Shown here: positions 50,624 through 59,306 of the stretch, one piece after another
How positions within the stretch are numbered: position 1 is the first letter of the stretch
Layout of the letters: each line of letters begins with the position of its first letter
DNA from: Vogesella sp. XCS3
Lineage (GTDB): Bacteria; Pseudomonadota; Gammaproteobacteria; Burkholderiales; Chromobacteriaceae
NCBI RefSeq assembly: GCF_020616155.1
Contig: NZ_CP085530.1
Span: 139,501-203,500, forward strand
Direction of reading: 5' to 3'
Length of the DNA: 64,000 nucleotides
Program-made: the position numbers and the translations under genes
The notes under the pieces: generated by a model
Database searches by the model: none
Seen by the model: only the letters and a program-made list of their open reading frames with translations
Told to the model about the DNA's origin: nothing

Positions 50624-52408
50624 TTAGAAGGCAAACTGTTCGTCTTCCAGCGACATCAACGGTTTGGCACCGCCTTTGATGGTGGCTTTCAGGCTTTCTA
50701 CCTCGGGCAGTAGCTTGGCAAAGTAGAAGCGTGCCGTGGCGATCTTGGCCTTGTAGAAGTCGTCGCTGGCACTGTCCAGCTTGGTATAAGCCACTTCAGC
50801 CATGCGTGCCCACAGCCAGGCGTAGGTCAGGTGGCCTACCAGGCGCAGGTAGTCGGTGGCGGCGGCGCCGGCTTCGTCACGGTCTTTCATGGCAGCCATG
50901 CCGATGCCCATGGTGACATCACCAACGTCTTTCAGTAGCTTGGCCAGTGGGCCTACGAACTCGGCCAGCTGGGCATTGCCCTCGTTAGCCTGGCAGAACT
51001 TGTGGATCTGCTTGGTAAACTTGCGCAGCTTCTGGCCTTGATCCAGCAGCACTTTGCGGCCCAGCAGGTCGATGGCCTGGATGCCGTTGGTGCCTTCGTA
51101 AATCTGCGAGATACGGCAGTCGCGTACCAGTTGCTCCATGCCCCATTCGCGGATGAAGCCGTGGCCGCCGAATACCTGCATGCCCAGGTTGGCCGCAGTG
51201 TAGCCGTTGTCGGTCATGAAGGCCTTGGCTACCGGGGTCAGCAGGGCTACCAGGTCTGCGGCTTCGGCGCGGGCGTCGGCGTCCGGGTGTTTCTCTTCGA
51301 TATCCAGCTGCAGCGCCAGCAGGGCGGCCAGGGCGCGGCCTGCTTCGGTGTAGGCTTTTTGCGTCAGCAGCATACGGCGTACGTCCGGATGCACGATGAT
51401 GGGGTCGGCGGCTTTTTCCGGGAACTTGGCACCGGCCATGGCGCGCATTTGCAGGCGATCGCGGGCGTAGGTCAGCGCGCCCTGGAACGAGGCTTCGCCA
51501 ATGCCCAGGCCTTGCATGCCGCAACCCAGGCGGGCGGCGTTCATCATGGTGAACATGCAGGCCAAGCCTTTGTTCGGCTCGCCAATCAGATAGCCTTTGG
51601 CGTCGTCCAGGTTGATCACGGCAGTGGCGTTGGCCTTGATGCCCATCTTGTGTTCCAGGCTGCCGCAGTACACGGTGTTGCGGCTACCGTCGGCGTGGAA
51701 TTTGGGCACGATGAACAGCGAGATGCCTTTGACGTCTTTCGGGGCATCCGGCAGGCGCGCCAGCACCAGGTGGATGATGTTGTCGGACATGTCATGCTCG
51801 CCGGCCGAGATGAAGATCTTGGTACCGGTTATGTTGTAGCTGCCGTCCCCATTGGGCTCTGCCTTGGTTTTCAGCAAGCCCAGGTCGGTGCCGCAGTGCG
51901 GCTCGGTCAGGCACATGGTGCCGGTCCAGCTGCCGTCTACCAGGTGTGGCAGATAGGTTGCTTTCTGCTCGTCGGTACCGTGGGCGTGGATGGCGGAATA
52001 CGCACCGTGCGACAGACCCGGGTACATCGACCAGGCGACGTTGGCCGAACATTGCATCTCGATGATGGGGAAAGACAGTGTCTTGGGCATGCCCTGGCCA
52101 CCGTAGGCCGGGTCACAGTCCAGTGCGGTAAAGCCCAGCTCGCAGAACTGCTTGTAGGCTTCCTTGAAGCCTACCGGGGTGGTAACCGACTTGGTGGCCG
52201 GGTCGAAGTTGCAGCCTTCTTCATCGGCCTGGCGGTTCAGCGGCGCCAGCTCGTTTTCGCAGAATTGCGCCGCGGCTTCCAGATAAGAGCTGAAGATATC
52301 CTGGGTGGCTTCTTCGTAGCCAGGCAGGCCGGGCAACACTTCCTGAACTTTGATCAGCTCGTTCAGGACAAAGTCGAAATCGCGCAGGGGAGCTTTGTAG
52401 CTAGGCAT
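50624..52408 (-). CDS. Acyl-CoA dehydrogenase, large (FadE-like) type
   Basis: 594 residues from ATG 52408. Longer than the 380-residue class: N-terminal lid, core dehydrogenase domains, then an extra C-terminal domain, as in the ~590-residue PA0506/DmdC-like group. Catalytic Glu region is in YEGTNGIQAIDLLGRK. Oxidises saturated acyl-CoA in beta-oxidation with ETF. A PsrA-type palindrome lies upstream. Confidence 0.92.
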   Translation of the reverse strand: MPSYKAPLRDFDFVLNELIKVQEVLPGLPGYEEATQDIFSSYLEAAAQFCENELAPLNRQADEEGCNFDPATKSVTTPVGFKEAYKQFCELGFTALDCDPAYGGQGMPKTLSFPIIEMQCSANVAWSMYPGLSHGAYSAIHAHGTDEQKATYLPHLVDGSWTGTMCLTEPHCGTDLGLLKTKAEPNGDGSYNITGTKIFISAGEHDMSDNIIHLVLARLPDAPKDVKGISLFIVPKFHADGSRNTVYCGSLEHKMGIKANATAVINLDDAKGYLIGEPNKGLACMFTMMNAARLGCGMQGLGIGEASFQGALTYARDRLQMRAMAGAKFPEKAADPIIVHPDVRRMLLTQKAYTEAGRALAALLALQLDIEEKHPDADARAEAADLVALLTPVAKAFMTDNGYTAANLGMQVFGGHGFIREWGMEQLVRDCRISQIYEGTNGIQAIDLLGRKVLLDQGQKLRKFTKQIHKFCQANEGNAQLAEFVGPLAKLLKDVGDVTMGIGMAAMKDRDEAGAAATDYLRLVGHLTYAWLWARMAEVAYTKLDSASDDFYKAKIATARFYFAKLLPEVESLKATIKGGAKPLMSLEDEQFAF

Positions 52409-52457
52409 GTCGTATCTCCAGTGTTGTCGCAGCCCGCTGGCGGTGCTGCATCCTCGT

Positions 52458-52466
52458 GTTGGCCGC
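52458..52466 (+). repeat. Solo GTTGGCCGC repeat, intergenic
   Basis: Copy in the divergent gap upstream of the acyl-CoA dehydrogenase gene. Confidence 0.6.
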
Positions 52467-52526
52467 TTCTGGCCTGTTAGTGTCTTACTGCCACATTCGG
52501 GCAAGTGAGGGTGATTATAGAAGCAG

Positions 52527-52544
52527 TTCAAACGCTTGTTTTAA
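52527..52544. promoter_or_regulatory. Candidate PsrA-type fatty-acid operator
   Basis: TTCAAAC-N4-GTTTTAA: six of seven arm positions pair and the core resembles the PsrA motif (G/C)AAAC-N4-GTTT(G/C). It lies between the acyl-CoA dehydrogenase and DUF2062 genes. Confidence 0.45.
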
Positions 52545-52596
52545 TTTTTTCGGACTTTTTTATTACGCCAGGAAAAAACATGAAAACAGATAAGCC

Positions 52597-53169
52597 ATGT
52601 CAAAACTGAAACGCTGGGTGCAGGACAAGATGCAGCACATTCACGGCTGGGTGCAGCAGCCTGGCATGGCGTGGCTGCAGCCTTATCTGGACAGGGATGA
52701 GCTGTGGTATGTACAGCGGCGCAAGGTGGCGGGTGCGGTAGCCGTGGGGATGTTTGCCGGCCTGATGCCGGGGCCTACCCAGATGCTCGCCGCGGGCATG
52801 CTGGCGTTGTATTTTCGCACCAATCTGCCGCTCGCCTTGTTGTGTACCCTTTATACCAACCCCTTGACCTATCTGCCGCTTTACTTCGTGGCCTACCGTT
52901 TGGGCAGGCTCTTACTCGGGCAGACTGACACCGTTACAATGCCTGTCATACCGGATGGGTCGTGGCATGACATCACGGTCTGGGGGCCGCAGCTGCAGGC
53001 TTGGCTAGCCGATTACGGCCAGCCTTTGCTGCTGGGCGTGCCGGCCCTGGGTTTGTTGCTGGCGGCCTGCGGCTATGTGCTGGTTATGGTGCTGTGGCGT
53101 GCGGCCGTGGCGTGGCAATGGCGTAACAGAAAGAAAACTAGTGGATCTCACCGAAAAGCAGCTCGATAG
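52597..53169 (+). CDS. DUF2062 membrane protein
   Basis: 190 residues with a basic N-terminus, membrane helices near 45-65, 70-100 and 145-170, and the family block GMFAGLMPGPTQMLAAG. Function unknown. Overlaps the Nudix gene by ~29 bases. Confidence 0.85.
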   Translation: MSKLKRWVQDKMQHIHGWVQQPGMAWLQPYLDRDELWYVQRRKVAGAVAVGMFAGLMPGPTQMLAAGMLALYFRTNLPLALLCTLYTNPLTYLPLYFVAYRLGRLLLGQTDTVTMPVIPDGSWHDITVWGPQLQAWLADYGQPLLLGVPALGLLLAACGYVLVMVLWRAAVAWQWRNRKKTSGSHRKAAR

Positions 53170-53698
53170 CGAACAGGTTTTTGAAGGGCGTTTCCTGAAG
53201 GTGCGGCGCGACACGGTAAGCCTGCCGGACGGCAAGCAAGCGTATCGCGAGTTTATCCGCCACCCGGGCGCCGTGGCCGTGCTGGCACTGAGTGACAATA
53301 ACGAGCTGGTGCTGGAGCGCCAGTTCCGCTACCCGGCAGGGCAGGATTTCGTCGAGATTCCGGCCGGTAAAATTGACCCGCAGGAAGACCCGGCCGACAC
53401 CGCCAAACGCGAGCTGTGGGAAGAAACCGGTTTTATCGCAACGCAATGGCGTTATCTTGGCAAAGCCTACCCGTGTATCGGTTATGCTGACGAGGTGATT
53501 CATTACTATCTGGCCACCGGTTTGACGCAAACCCCGCGCCAGCTGGACGAAGGCGAGTTTCTGGAGGTGATGTTGCTGCCCGCCAAAGAAGCGCAAGCCA
53601 TGTCGCTGGATGGCCGCATTACCGATAGCAAAACCCTGGTCGGCCTGCACTGGTTGGCCGCGTGGCAACAAGGAACCCTGTCAGGTGAAGCCATTTGA
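53141..53698 (+). CDS. nudF: Nudix hydrolase, ADP-ribose pyrophosphatase type
   Basis: 185 residues from GTG 53141 (longer frame to 53075 lies inside DUF2062). Nudix box GKIDPQEDPADTAKREL and EETGF is complete and the PAGQDFVEIPAGKID lead-in is typical of ADPRase. Hydrolyses ADP-ribose to AMP and ribose 5-phosphate. Overlaps both neighbours, suggesting one operon with DUF2062 and PilZ. Confidence 0.88.
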   Translation: MDLTEKQLDSEQVFEGRFLKVRRDTVSLPDGKQAYREFIRHPGAVAVLALSDNNELVLERQFRYPAGQDFVEIPAGKIDPQEDPADTAKRELWEETGFIATQWRYLGKAYPCIGYADEVIHYYLATGLTQTPRQLDEGEFLEVMLLPAKEAQAMSLDGRITDSKTLVGLHWLAAWQQGTLSGEAI

Positions 53699-54005
53699 CA
53701 CCCACTATCACGACCGCCGCGTAGGCAGGCGCCTGCGCATGGGCTGCCGTGCCAAGATGAAATCGCTGCATACCGGGGAGACGCACTATGGCGAGTGCGT
53801 GGACCTGTCGGTAGACGGCATGGCCATACGCTGCATGTATGTGCCGCAGCATGGTGAACGCCTGGAGGTTGTCGTGATTGTGCCGGGTGTGGGCAATATG
53901 CCGATGAAGCCACTGGAGGCGGTGGTAGAAGTGCGGCGCTGCAACGAAGTGGAGCGTGGCAAATTGTACGAGATCGGCACGCGTATTCTGGATCGCAAGC
54001 CATGA
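53685..54005 (+). CDS. PilZ-domain c-di-GMP receptor
   Basis: 106 residues from GTG 53685 (an AAGGA site lies ten bases upstream). Binding motif RRVGRR and the second motif DLSVDGMA of PilZ domains are both present. Single-domain receptor, output unknown. Overlaps the Nudix gene by 14 bases. Confidence 0.85.
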   Translation: MKPFDTHYHDRRVGRRLRMGCRAKMKSLHTGETHYGECVDLSVDGMAIRCMYVPQHGERLEVVVIVPGVGNMPMKPLEAVVEVRRCNEVERGKLYEIGTRILDRKP

Positions 54006-54347
54006 CGGGATAATTTGGCAGTAAAAAGCACAAGGCCGGCATCATGCCGGCCTTGTGCTTTTGTGGGGTTGGCGCAAGCAGGGTGGCAGAAAATTAATCT
54101 ATAAGTTTTTGATATTTAATAGAGTATTGTTTTTTTGATTTTTGCTATGGAATGCCCACTTTGAGCTGATGGCTTTTGTGTATTGGTTTTTGCATAACGA
54201 TAGTTTTAGATTTTGTACTTGCCTTTTTTTTGCTGTGCTATACCCAAACAAAGAACAGGTTTTCCGCGTCAGCAGACTAATAGGCAAGGGGAAGCAGGGT
54301 GCTCCGCACCATGGCGACTTGCTTGCCTCTAACAGGAGGGTCACGCC
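54006..54347. other. Gap between PilZ gene and prkA
   Basis: 342 bases. First the PilZ terminator (54024-54062), then an AT-rich stretch (about 54085-54265) rich in T runs, unlike the surrounding GC-rich DNA. A TATACC element at 54239-54244 preceded by TGTG could be a sigma-S/extended -10 for prkA; no -35 or sigma-54 site with correct spacing was found. An AGGAGG site lies before prkA. Confidence 0.6.
54024..54062. terminator. Strong terminator after the PilZ gene
   Basis: 18-base perfect arms (AAAAGCACAAGGCCGGCA and its complement) around TCA; A- and T-rich ends on both strands. Confidence 0.9.
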
Positions 54348-56276
54348 ATGAGCCCGGACATCTTCAGCCACTACGCATCCCGCTACGATCGCACCCGCGA
54401 AGAAGAATTCACCATCCAGGAGTACCTGGATATCTGCAAGCGCGAGCCCCTGGCCTACGCCAGTGCGGCGGAACGCATGCTGATGGCCATCGGCGAGCCG
54501 GAGGTCATCGACACCCGCCACGATACCCGCCTGTCGCGCATCTTCAGTAACAAGATGATCCGCGTCTACCCGGCCTTCCGCGAGTTTTACGGGATGGAAG
54601 AGGTTATCGAGCAAGTAGTGGCCTACTTCCGCCACGCCGCCCAGGGCCTGGAAGAGAAAAAACAGATTCTCTACCTGCTGGGCCCGGTGGGTGGCGGCAA
54701 ATCGTCCATTGCCGAAAAGCTCAAGGAGCTCACCGAACGCGTGCCGTTCTACGCCATCAAGGGCAGCCCGGTGAACGAGTCACCGCTGGGTCTGTTCAAC
54801 TTTGAGGAAGACGGCCCTATTCTGGAAGACCAATACGGCATTCCGCGCCGCTACCTGCGCGCCATCCCCAGCCCGTGGGCGGTAAAACGGCTGCACGAGT
54901 TTAATGGCGACATCAGCCAGTTCCGGGTGGTGAAACGTTACCCGTCGGTGCTGAAGCAAGTGGGCGTGGCCAAGACCGAGCCGGGCGACGAAAACAACCA
55001 GGACATCTCCAGCCTGGTGGGCAAGGTGGACATCCGCAAACTGGAAAGCTACGCCCAGGACGACCCGGACGCCTACAGCTACAGCGGTGGCCTGTGCCTG
55101 GCCAACCAGGGCCTGCTGGAATTCGTGGAAATGTTCAAGGCGCCGATCAAGGTGCTGCACCCGCTGCTGACCGCCACCCAGGAAGGCAACTTCAAGGGTA
55201 CCGAAGGTTTTGGCGCCATTCCGTTTGACGGCATCGTGCTGGCGCACAGCAACGAGAGCGAATGGAAGCAGTTCCGCAACAACAAGAACAACGAGGCCTT
55301 CCTCGACCGTATTTATATCGTGAAGGTGCCGTACTGCCTGCGCGTGTCGGACGAGATCAAGATCTACGACAAGCTGGTGCGCAACTCTTCGCTGGGTGGT
55401 GCGCCGTGCGCACCGGGCACGCTGAAGATGATGGCGCAGTTTGCCGTGCTGTCGCGGCTGAAAGACCCGGAAAACTCCAGCCTGTACAGCAAGATGCTGG
55501 TGTACGACGGTGACAACCTGAAAGACACCGACCCGAAGGCCAAGTCGCACCAGGAATACCGCGACTTTGCCGGCGTGGACGAGGGCATGAACGGCCTGTC
55601 TACCCGCTTTGCCTACAAGATCCTGTCCAAGGTGTTCAACTTCGACCACACCGAGGTCGCGGCCAACCCGGTACACCTGATGTACGTGCTGGAGCAGCAA
55701 GTAGAGCGCGAGCAGTTTCCGGCAGAGCAGGAGCAGAAATACCTGACCTTCCTGAAAGAGTATCTGGCGCCCAAGTACGTGGAGTTCATCGGCAAGGAAA
55801 TCCAGACCGCCTACCTGGAAAGCTATAGCGAATACGGCCAGAACATTTTTGACCGCTACGTGACCTTTGCCGACTTCTGGATCCAGGATCAGGAATACCG
55901 CGACCCGGACACCGGCGAGAACTTCGACCGTACCTCGCTGAACGCCGAACTGGAGAAAATCGAAAAGCCGGCAGGCATCTCCAATCCGAAAGACTTCCGC
56001 AACGAGATCGTGAACTTTGTGCTGCGTGCCCGCGCCAACAATGCCGGCAATAACCCGGCCTGGACCAGCTACGAGAAGCTGCGCACCGTGATCGAGAAAA
56101 AAATGTTCTCGAACACCGAAGAGTTGCTGCCGGTGATCAGCTTTAATGCCAAAGCCAGCGCCGACGAGGCCAAAAAGCACGAAGACTTTGTCAACCGCAT
56201 GGTCACCAAGGGTTACACGCCCAAGCAGGTACGCCTGCTGTGCGAATGGTATCTGCGGGTGCGCAAGTCATCCTGA
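54348..56276 (+). CDS. prkA: PrkA-family serine protein kinase (YeaG)
   Basis: 642 residues. AAA+ N-terminal domain with Walker A GPVGGGKS (112-119), then the PrkA C-terminal kinase-like domain. In enterobacteria YeaG works with YeaH and YcgB in stationary phase and nitrogen stress. Here the same trio lies in order on one strand. Own AT-rich upstream region. Confidence 0.95.
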   Translation: MSPDIFSHYASRYDRTREEEFTIQEYLDICKREPLAYASAAERMLMAIGEPEVIDTRHDTRLSRIFSNKMIRVYPAFREFYGMEEVIEQVVAYFRHAAQGLEEKKQILYLLGPVGGGKSSIAEKLKELTERVPFYAIKGSPVNESPLGLFNFEEDGPILEDQYGIPRRYLRAIPSPWAVKRLHEFNGDISQFRVVKRYPSVLKQVGVAKTEPGDENNQDISSLVGKVDIRKLESYAQDDPDAYSYSGGLCLANQGLLEFVEMFKAPIKVLHPLLTATQEGNFKGTEGFGAIPFDGIVLAHSNESEWKQFRNNKNNEAFLDRIYIVKVPYCLRVSDEIKIYDKLVRNSSLGGAPCAPGTLKMMAQFAVLSRLKDPENSSLYSKMLVYDGDNLKDTDPKAKSHQEYRDFAGVDEGMNGLSTRFAYKILSKVFNFDHTEVAANPVHLMYVLEQQVEREQFPAEQEQKYLTFLKEYLAPKYVEFIGKEIQTAYLESYSEYGQNIFDRYVTFADFWIQDQEYRDPDTGENFDRTSLNAELEKIEKPAGISNPKDFRNEIVNFVLRARANNAGNNPAWTSYEKLRTVIEKKMFSNTEELLPVISFNAKASADEAKKHEDFVNRMVTKGYTPKQVRLLCEWYLRVRKSS

Positions 56277-56290
56277 GCAGTACGCGGCAC

Positions 56291-56320
56291 CAGGTTGGCC
56301 GCAGCGTTGCGGCCAACCTG
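56291..56320. repeat. Perfect inverted GTTGGCCGCA pair between prkA and the DUF444 gene
   Basis: CAGGTTGGCCGCA (13), loop GCGT, TGCGGCCAACCTG (13), starting 14 bases after the prkA stop. A very stable 13-bp stem without T-tract; could attenuate or stabilise the operon mRNA. Confidence 0.85.
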
Positions 56321-56350
56321 TCACCGTGACCACACGGCTAGGAGGCAAGC

Positions 56351-57622
56351 ATGTCGCACATTATCGACAGAAGACTGAACGGCAAGAACAAATCCGCCGT
56401 CAACCGCGAGCGCTTTTTGCGCCGTTTCAAAGCCCAGATCAAGGAAGCCGTCGGCAAGGCCATCAAGGGGCGCAGCATCACCGACATTGAAAGCGGCGAG
56501 AACGTATCCATCCCGGTGAAGGACATCTCGGAACCGTCGTTCCACCACGGCCGCGGTGGCGTGGGCGAACACGTGCACCCCGGCAACGAAGAATTTGTGC
56601 AGGGCGACCGTATCAAGCGCCCCCAGGGCGGCGGTGGCGGCGGCGGGGGGGGCAAAGCCAGTAATGAAGGCGAGGGGGAAGACGACTTTGCCTTCCAGCT
56701 GTCGCGCGAAGAATTCATGAACGTGTTTTTCGAAGACCTGGCGCTGCCCAATCTGGTGAAAACCCAGTTGATGGGCATCGAGGAAATGAAACCGGTGCGC
56801 GCCGGCTACACCAACGATGGCACGCCGGCCAATATCAGCATCGTGCGCAGCCTGCGCGGTGCCCTGGCGCGGCGCGTGGCGATGGCGGCGCCCACGCTGG
56901 CGCGCCTGCGCGAAGCCGAAGAAGACCTGGACACGCTGCTGGAGTCGGACGACGACAACGCGCTGGAAGTGCGCGAGCGCCGTCGGCATATCCATGCGCT
57001 GCGCGAAAAGATCAACCACATCCCGTTCATCGACCCGTTCGACCTGCGCTACAACAACCGCGTCAAGCAGCCCAAACCCACCAGCAAGGCGGTGATGTTC
57101 TGCCTGATGGACGTGTCCGGCTCCATGGACGAGGGCAAGAAGGATATGGCCAAGCGCTTTTTCATCCTGTTGTACCTGTTCTTGCAGCGCAATTACGAGA
57201 AGATCGAAGTGGTGTTCATCCGCCACCACACCAGCGCGGTAGAAGTGAACGAGCACGACTTCTTTCACTCGCGCGAGTCGGGCGGTACCGTAGTGTCGTC
57301 GGCGCTGAACCTGATGGCCGATATCGTGAAGAAACGCTATGCCAACAGCGAATGGAACATCTACGCCGCCCAGGCGTCCGACGGGGATAACTGGGATAGT
57401 GATTCGGCCAACTGCGGCAAGATCCTGCAGGAGAACATCCTGCCGTGGTGCCAGTACTACGCGTACATCGAAATCACCGAGGGCGAGCCGCAAAACCTGT
57501 GGTACGAGTACCTGCGCGTGGCCGAGCAGCACAAGCACTTCGCCATGCAGAAAATCCGCTCGCCGGCTGATATCTATCCGGTTTTCCGCGAACTGTTCAA
57601 GCGGCAGCCGGCCACCCGCTAG
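56351..57622 (+). CDS. DUF444/vWA protein (YeaH/YhbH)
   Basis: 423 residues. A Gly-rich linker (residues ~95-105) separates an N-terminal domain from a vWA domain with an intact metal site DVSGS (Asp254, Ser256, Ser258). It is the usual partner of PrkA and SpoVR. Confidence 0.93.
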   Translation: MSHIIDRRLNGKNKSAVNRERFLRRFKAQIKEAVGKAIKGRSITDIESGENVSIPVKDISEPSFHHGRGGVGEHVHPGNEEFVQGDRIKRPQGGGGGGGGGKASNEGEGEDDFAFQLSREEFMNVFFEDLALPNLVKTQLMGIEEMKPVRAGYTNDGTPANISIVRSLRGALARRVAMAAPTLARLREAEEDLDTLLESDDDNALEVRERRRHIHALREKINHIPFIDPFDLRYNNRVKQPKPTSKAVMFCLMDVSGSMDEGKKDMAKRFFILLYLFLQRNYEKIEVVFIRHHTSAVEVNEHDFFHSRESGGTVVSSALNLMADIVKKRYANSEWNIYAAQASDGDNWDSDSANCGKILQENILPWCQYYAYIEITEGEPQNLWYEYLRVAEQHKHFAMQKIRSPADIYPVFRELFKRQPATR

Positions 57623-57636
57623 GGTTGGCCGCAGGC
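57623..57636 (+). repeat. Solo GTTGGCCGCAGGC repeat between DUF444 and spoVR
   Basis: Begins at the base after the DUF444 stop codon in a 36-base gap that otherwise holds the AGGAGG site of spoVR. Confidence 0.7.
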
Positions 57637-57658
57637 ACAGCAGCAGGAGGGCAGCATC

Positions 57659-59170
57659 ATGACAGCTATCTCCACCGGGTCCGAATGGACCTTCGACCTG
57701 ATTGACGAATACGACAAAGCCATCCGCGACATTGCGGTGAACGAGTTCCAGCTGGACTGCTACCCCAACCAGCTGGAGGTGATTACCGCCGAGCAGATGA
57801 TGGATGCCTACTCGTCGGTAGGCATGCCGGTGAACTACCACCACTGGAGCTTTGGCAAGCACTTTGTCAGCACCGAAAAGAGCTACAAGCGCGGCCAGAT
57901 GGGGCTGGCGTATGAAATCGTGATCAACTCCAACCCCTGCATCGCCTACCTGATGGAAGAAAACTCCATGACGATGCAGGCGCTGGTGATCGCGCACGCC
58001 GCCTACGGCCACAACAGCTTCTTCAAGGGCAACTACCTGTTCCGCACCTGGACCGACGCCAGCGCCATCATCGATTACCTGGTGTTTGCCCGGCAGTACA
58101 TCAGCCGCTGCGAAGAGCGCTACGGCATCGACGCGGTGGAGGAGCTGCTGGATAGCTGCCACGCGCTGATGAACTACGGCGTAGACCGCTACAAGCGGCC
58201 GCAAAAACTGTCGCTGGCCGAAGAACAAGCCCGCCTGCACGAACGCGAAGCCTATCTGCAGACGCAGGTCAACGACCTGTGGCGCACCATTCCGCGCCGC
58301 GAGCGCGACGACAGCGCCAAGGCCGCGCCGCGCTTTCCGGCCGAGCCGCAGGAAAACCTGCTGTACTTCATCGAGAAGTCGGCGCCGCTGCTGGAACCGT
58401 GGCAGCGCGAGATCATCCGCATTGTGCGCAAGGTGGCGCAGTACTTCTACCCGCAGCGCCAGACCCAGGTGATGAACGAGGGCTGGGCCACCTTCTGGCA
58501 CTACACCTTGCTGAACCGCCTGTACGAGAAGGGCATGGTGACCGACGGCTTCATGATGGAGTTCCTGCAAAGCCACACCAATGTGGTGTACCAGCCGCCG
58601 GTTACCGCGCGCTGGTACAACGGCATCAACCCGTACGCGCTGGGTTTTGCCATGTACCAGGACATCAAGCGCATCTGCGAGGCACCTACCGACGAAGACC
58701 GCGAGTGGTTCCCCGATATCGCCGGCACGCCGTGGCGCCCGGTGCTGGAGTTTGCGATGAAGAACTTCAAGGACGAAAGCTTCATCTCGCAATACCTGTC
58801 GCCCAAGCTGATCCGTGACTTCCGCCTGTTTGCCATTCGCGATGACGACCGCGACGACAAGCTGGAAGTGGCCGCCATCCACGACGAGCGCGGCTACCGC
58901 CGTATCCGCCAGATGCTGTCCGAGCAGTACAACCTGGGCTCGCGCGAGCCGAACATCCAGGTGTGGAACGTCAACCTGCGCGGCGACCGCAGCCTCACGT
59001 TGCGCCACAGCATGCACAACCGCAAGCCATTGGAGGCCGGCAGTGCGCAGGAGGTACTCAAACACGTAAGCCGGCTATGGGGCTTTGACGTGAAGCTGGA
59101 GAGCGTGGACGCCGACGGCAGTATTACCCAGACCTTCAGCTGCAAGCCGGATGTGTCGGCCATGGCCTGA
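57659..59170 (+). CDS. SpoVR-family protein (YcgB)
   Basis: 503 residues, standard length, no membrane segment. Family known in Bacillus for spore cortex and in enterobacteria with YeaGH; molecular function unresolved. The HAAYGHNSFFKGNYLF and NEGWATFWHYTLLNRLYE blocks are conserved and His/Glu-rich. Confidence 0.94.
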   Translation: MTAISTGSEWTFDLIDEYDKAIRDIAVNEFQLDCYPNQLEVITAEQMMDAYSSVGMPVNYHHWSFGKHFVSTEKSYKRGQMGLAYEIVINSNPCIAYLMEENSMTMQALVIAHAAYGHNSFFKGNYLFRTWTDASAIIDYLVFARQYISRCEERYGIDAVEELLDSCHALMNYGVDRYKRPQKLSLAEEQARLHEREAYLQTQVNDLWRTIPRRERDDSAKAAPRFPAEPQENLLYFIEKSAPLLEPWQREIIRIVRKVAQYFYPQRQTQVMNEGWATFWHYTLLNRLYEKGMVTDGFMMEFLQSHTNVVYQPPVTARWYNGINPYALGFAMYQDIKRICEAPTDEDREWFPDIAGTPWRPVLEFAMKNFKDESFISQYLSPKLIRDFRLFAIRDDDRDDKLEVAAIHDERGYRRIRQMLSEQYNLGSREPNIQVWNVNLRGDRSLTLRHSMHNRKPLEAGSAQEVLKHVSRLWGFDVKLESVDADGSITQTFSCKPDVSAMA

Positions 59171-59185
59171 ATCCATCGGCCACAG

Positions 59186-59196
59186 GGTTGGCCGCA
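59186..59196 (+). repeat. Solo GTTGGCCGCA repeat after spoVR
   Basis: GGTTGGCCGCA 15 bases after the spoVR stop, ahead of the terminator. Confidence 0.65.
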
Positions 59197-59212
59197 CAGC
59201 CTGGGTTAACGC

Positions 59213-59239
59213 AAGCGCACCGTGAAAGGTGCGCTTTTT
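59213..59239 (+). terminator. Terminator of the prkA-spoVR operon
   Basis: AAGCGCACC, six-base loop, GGTGCGCTT and a T run. Confidence 0.88.
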
Positions 59240-59306
59240 CTATTGTTACGACTTTAAAATCACAGAGGCGCTACCGGCTTGGCCTGTTTCTTGCCAGTAA
59301 ACAGGC

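Noticed and set aside
51002..52480. 492-codon plus frame opposite the acyl-CoA dehydrogenase
   Set aside because: Shadow of the minus-strand gene.
54142..54351. 69-codon plus frame in the AT-rich gap before prkA
   Set aside because: No ribosome site, overlaps the prkA start, and looks like chance in AT-rich DNA.
54780..56180. 466-codon minus frame opposite prkA
   Set aside because: Antisense shadow of PrkA.
56321..59065. 914-codon open frame on the minus strand opposite DUF444 and spoVR
   Set aside because: Composition (His, Gln, Val, Ala, Arg) and lack of domains are typical of antisense frames in GC-rich genes; the plus-strand genes are full-length known families.
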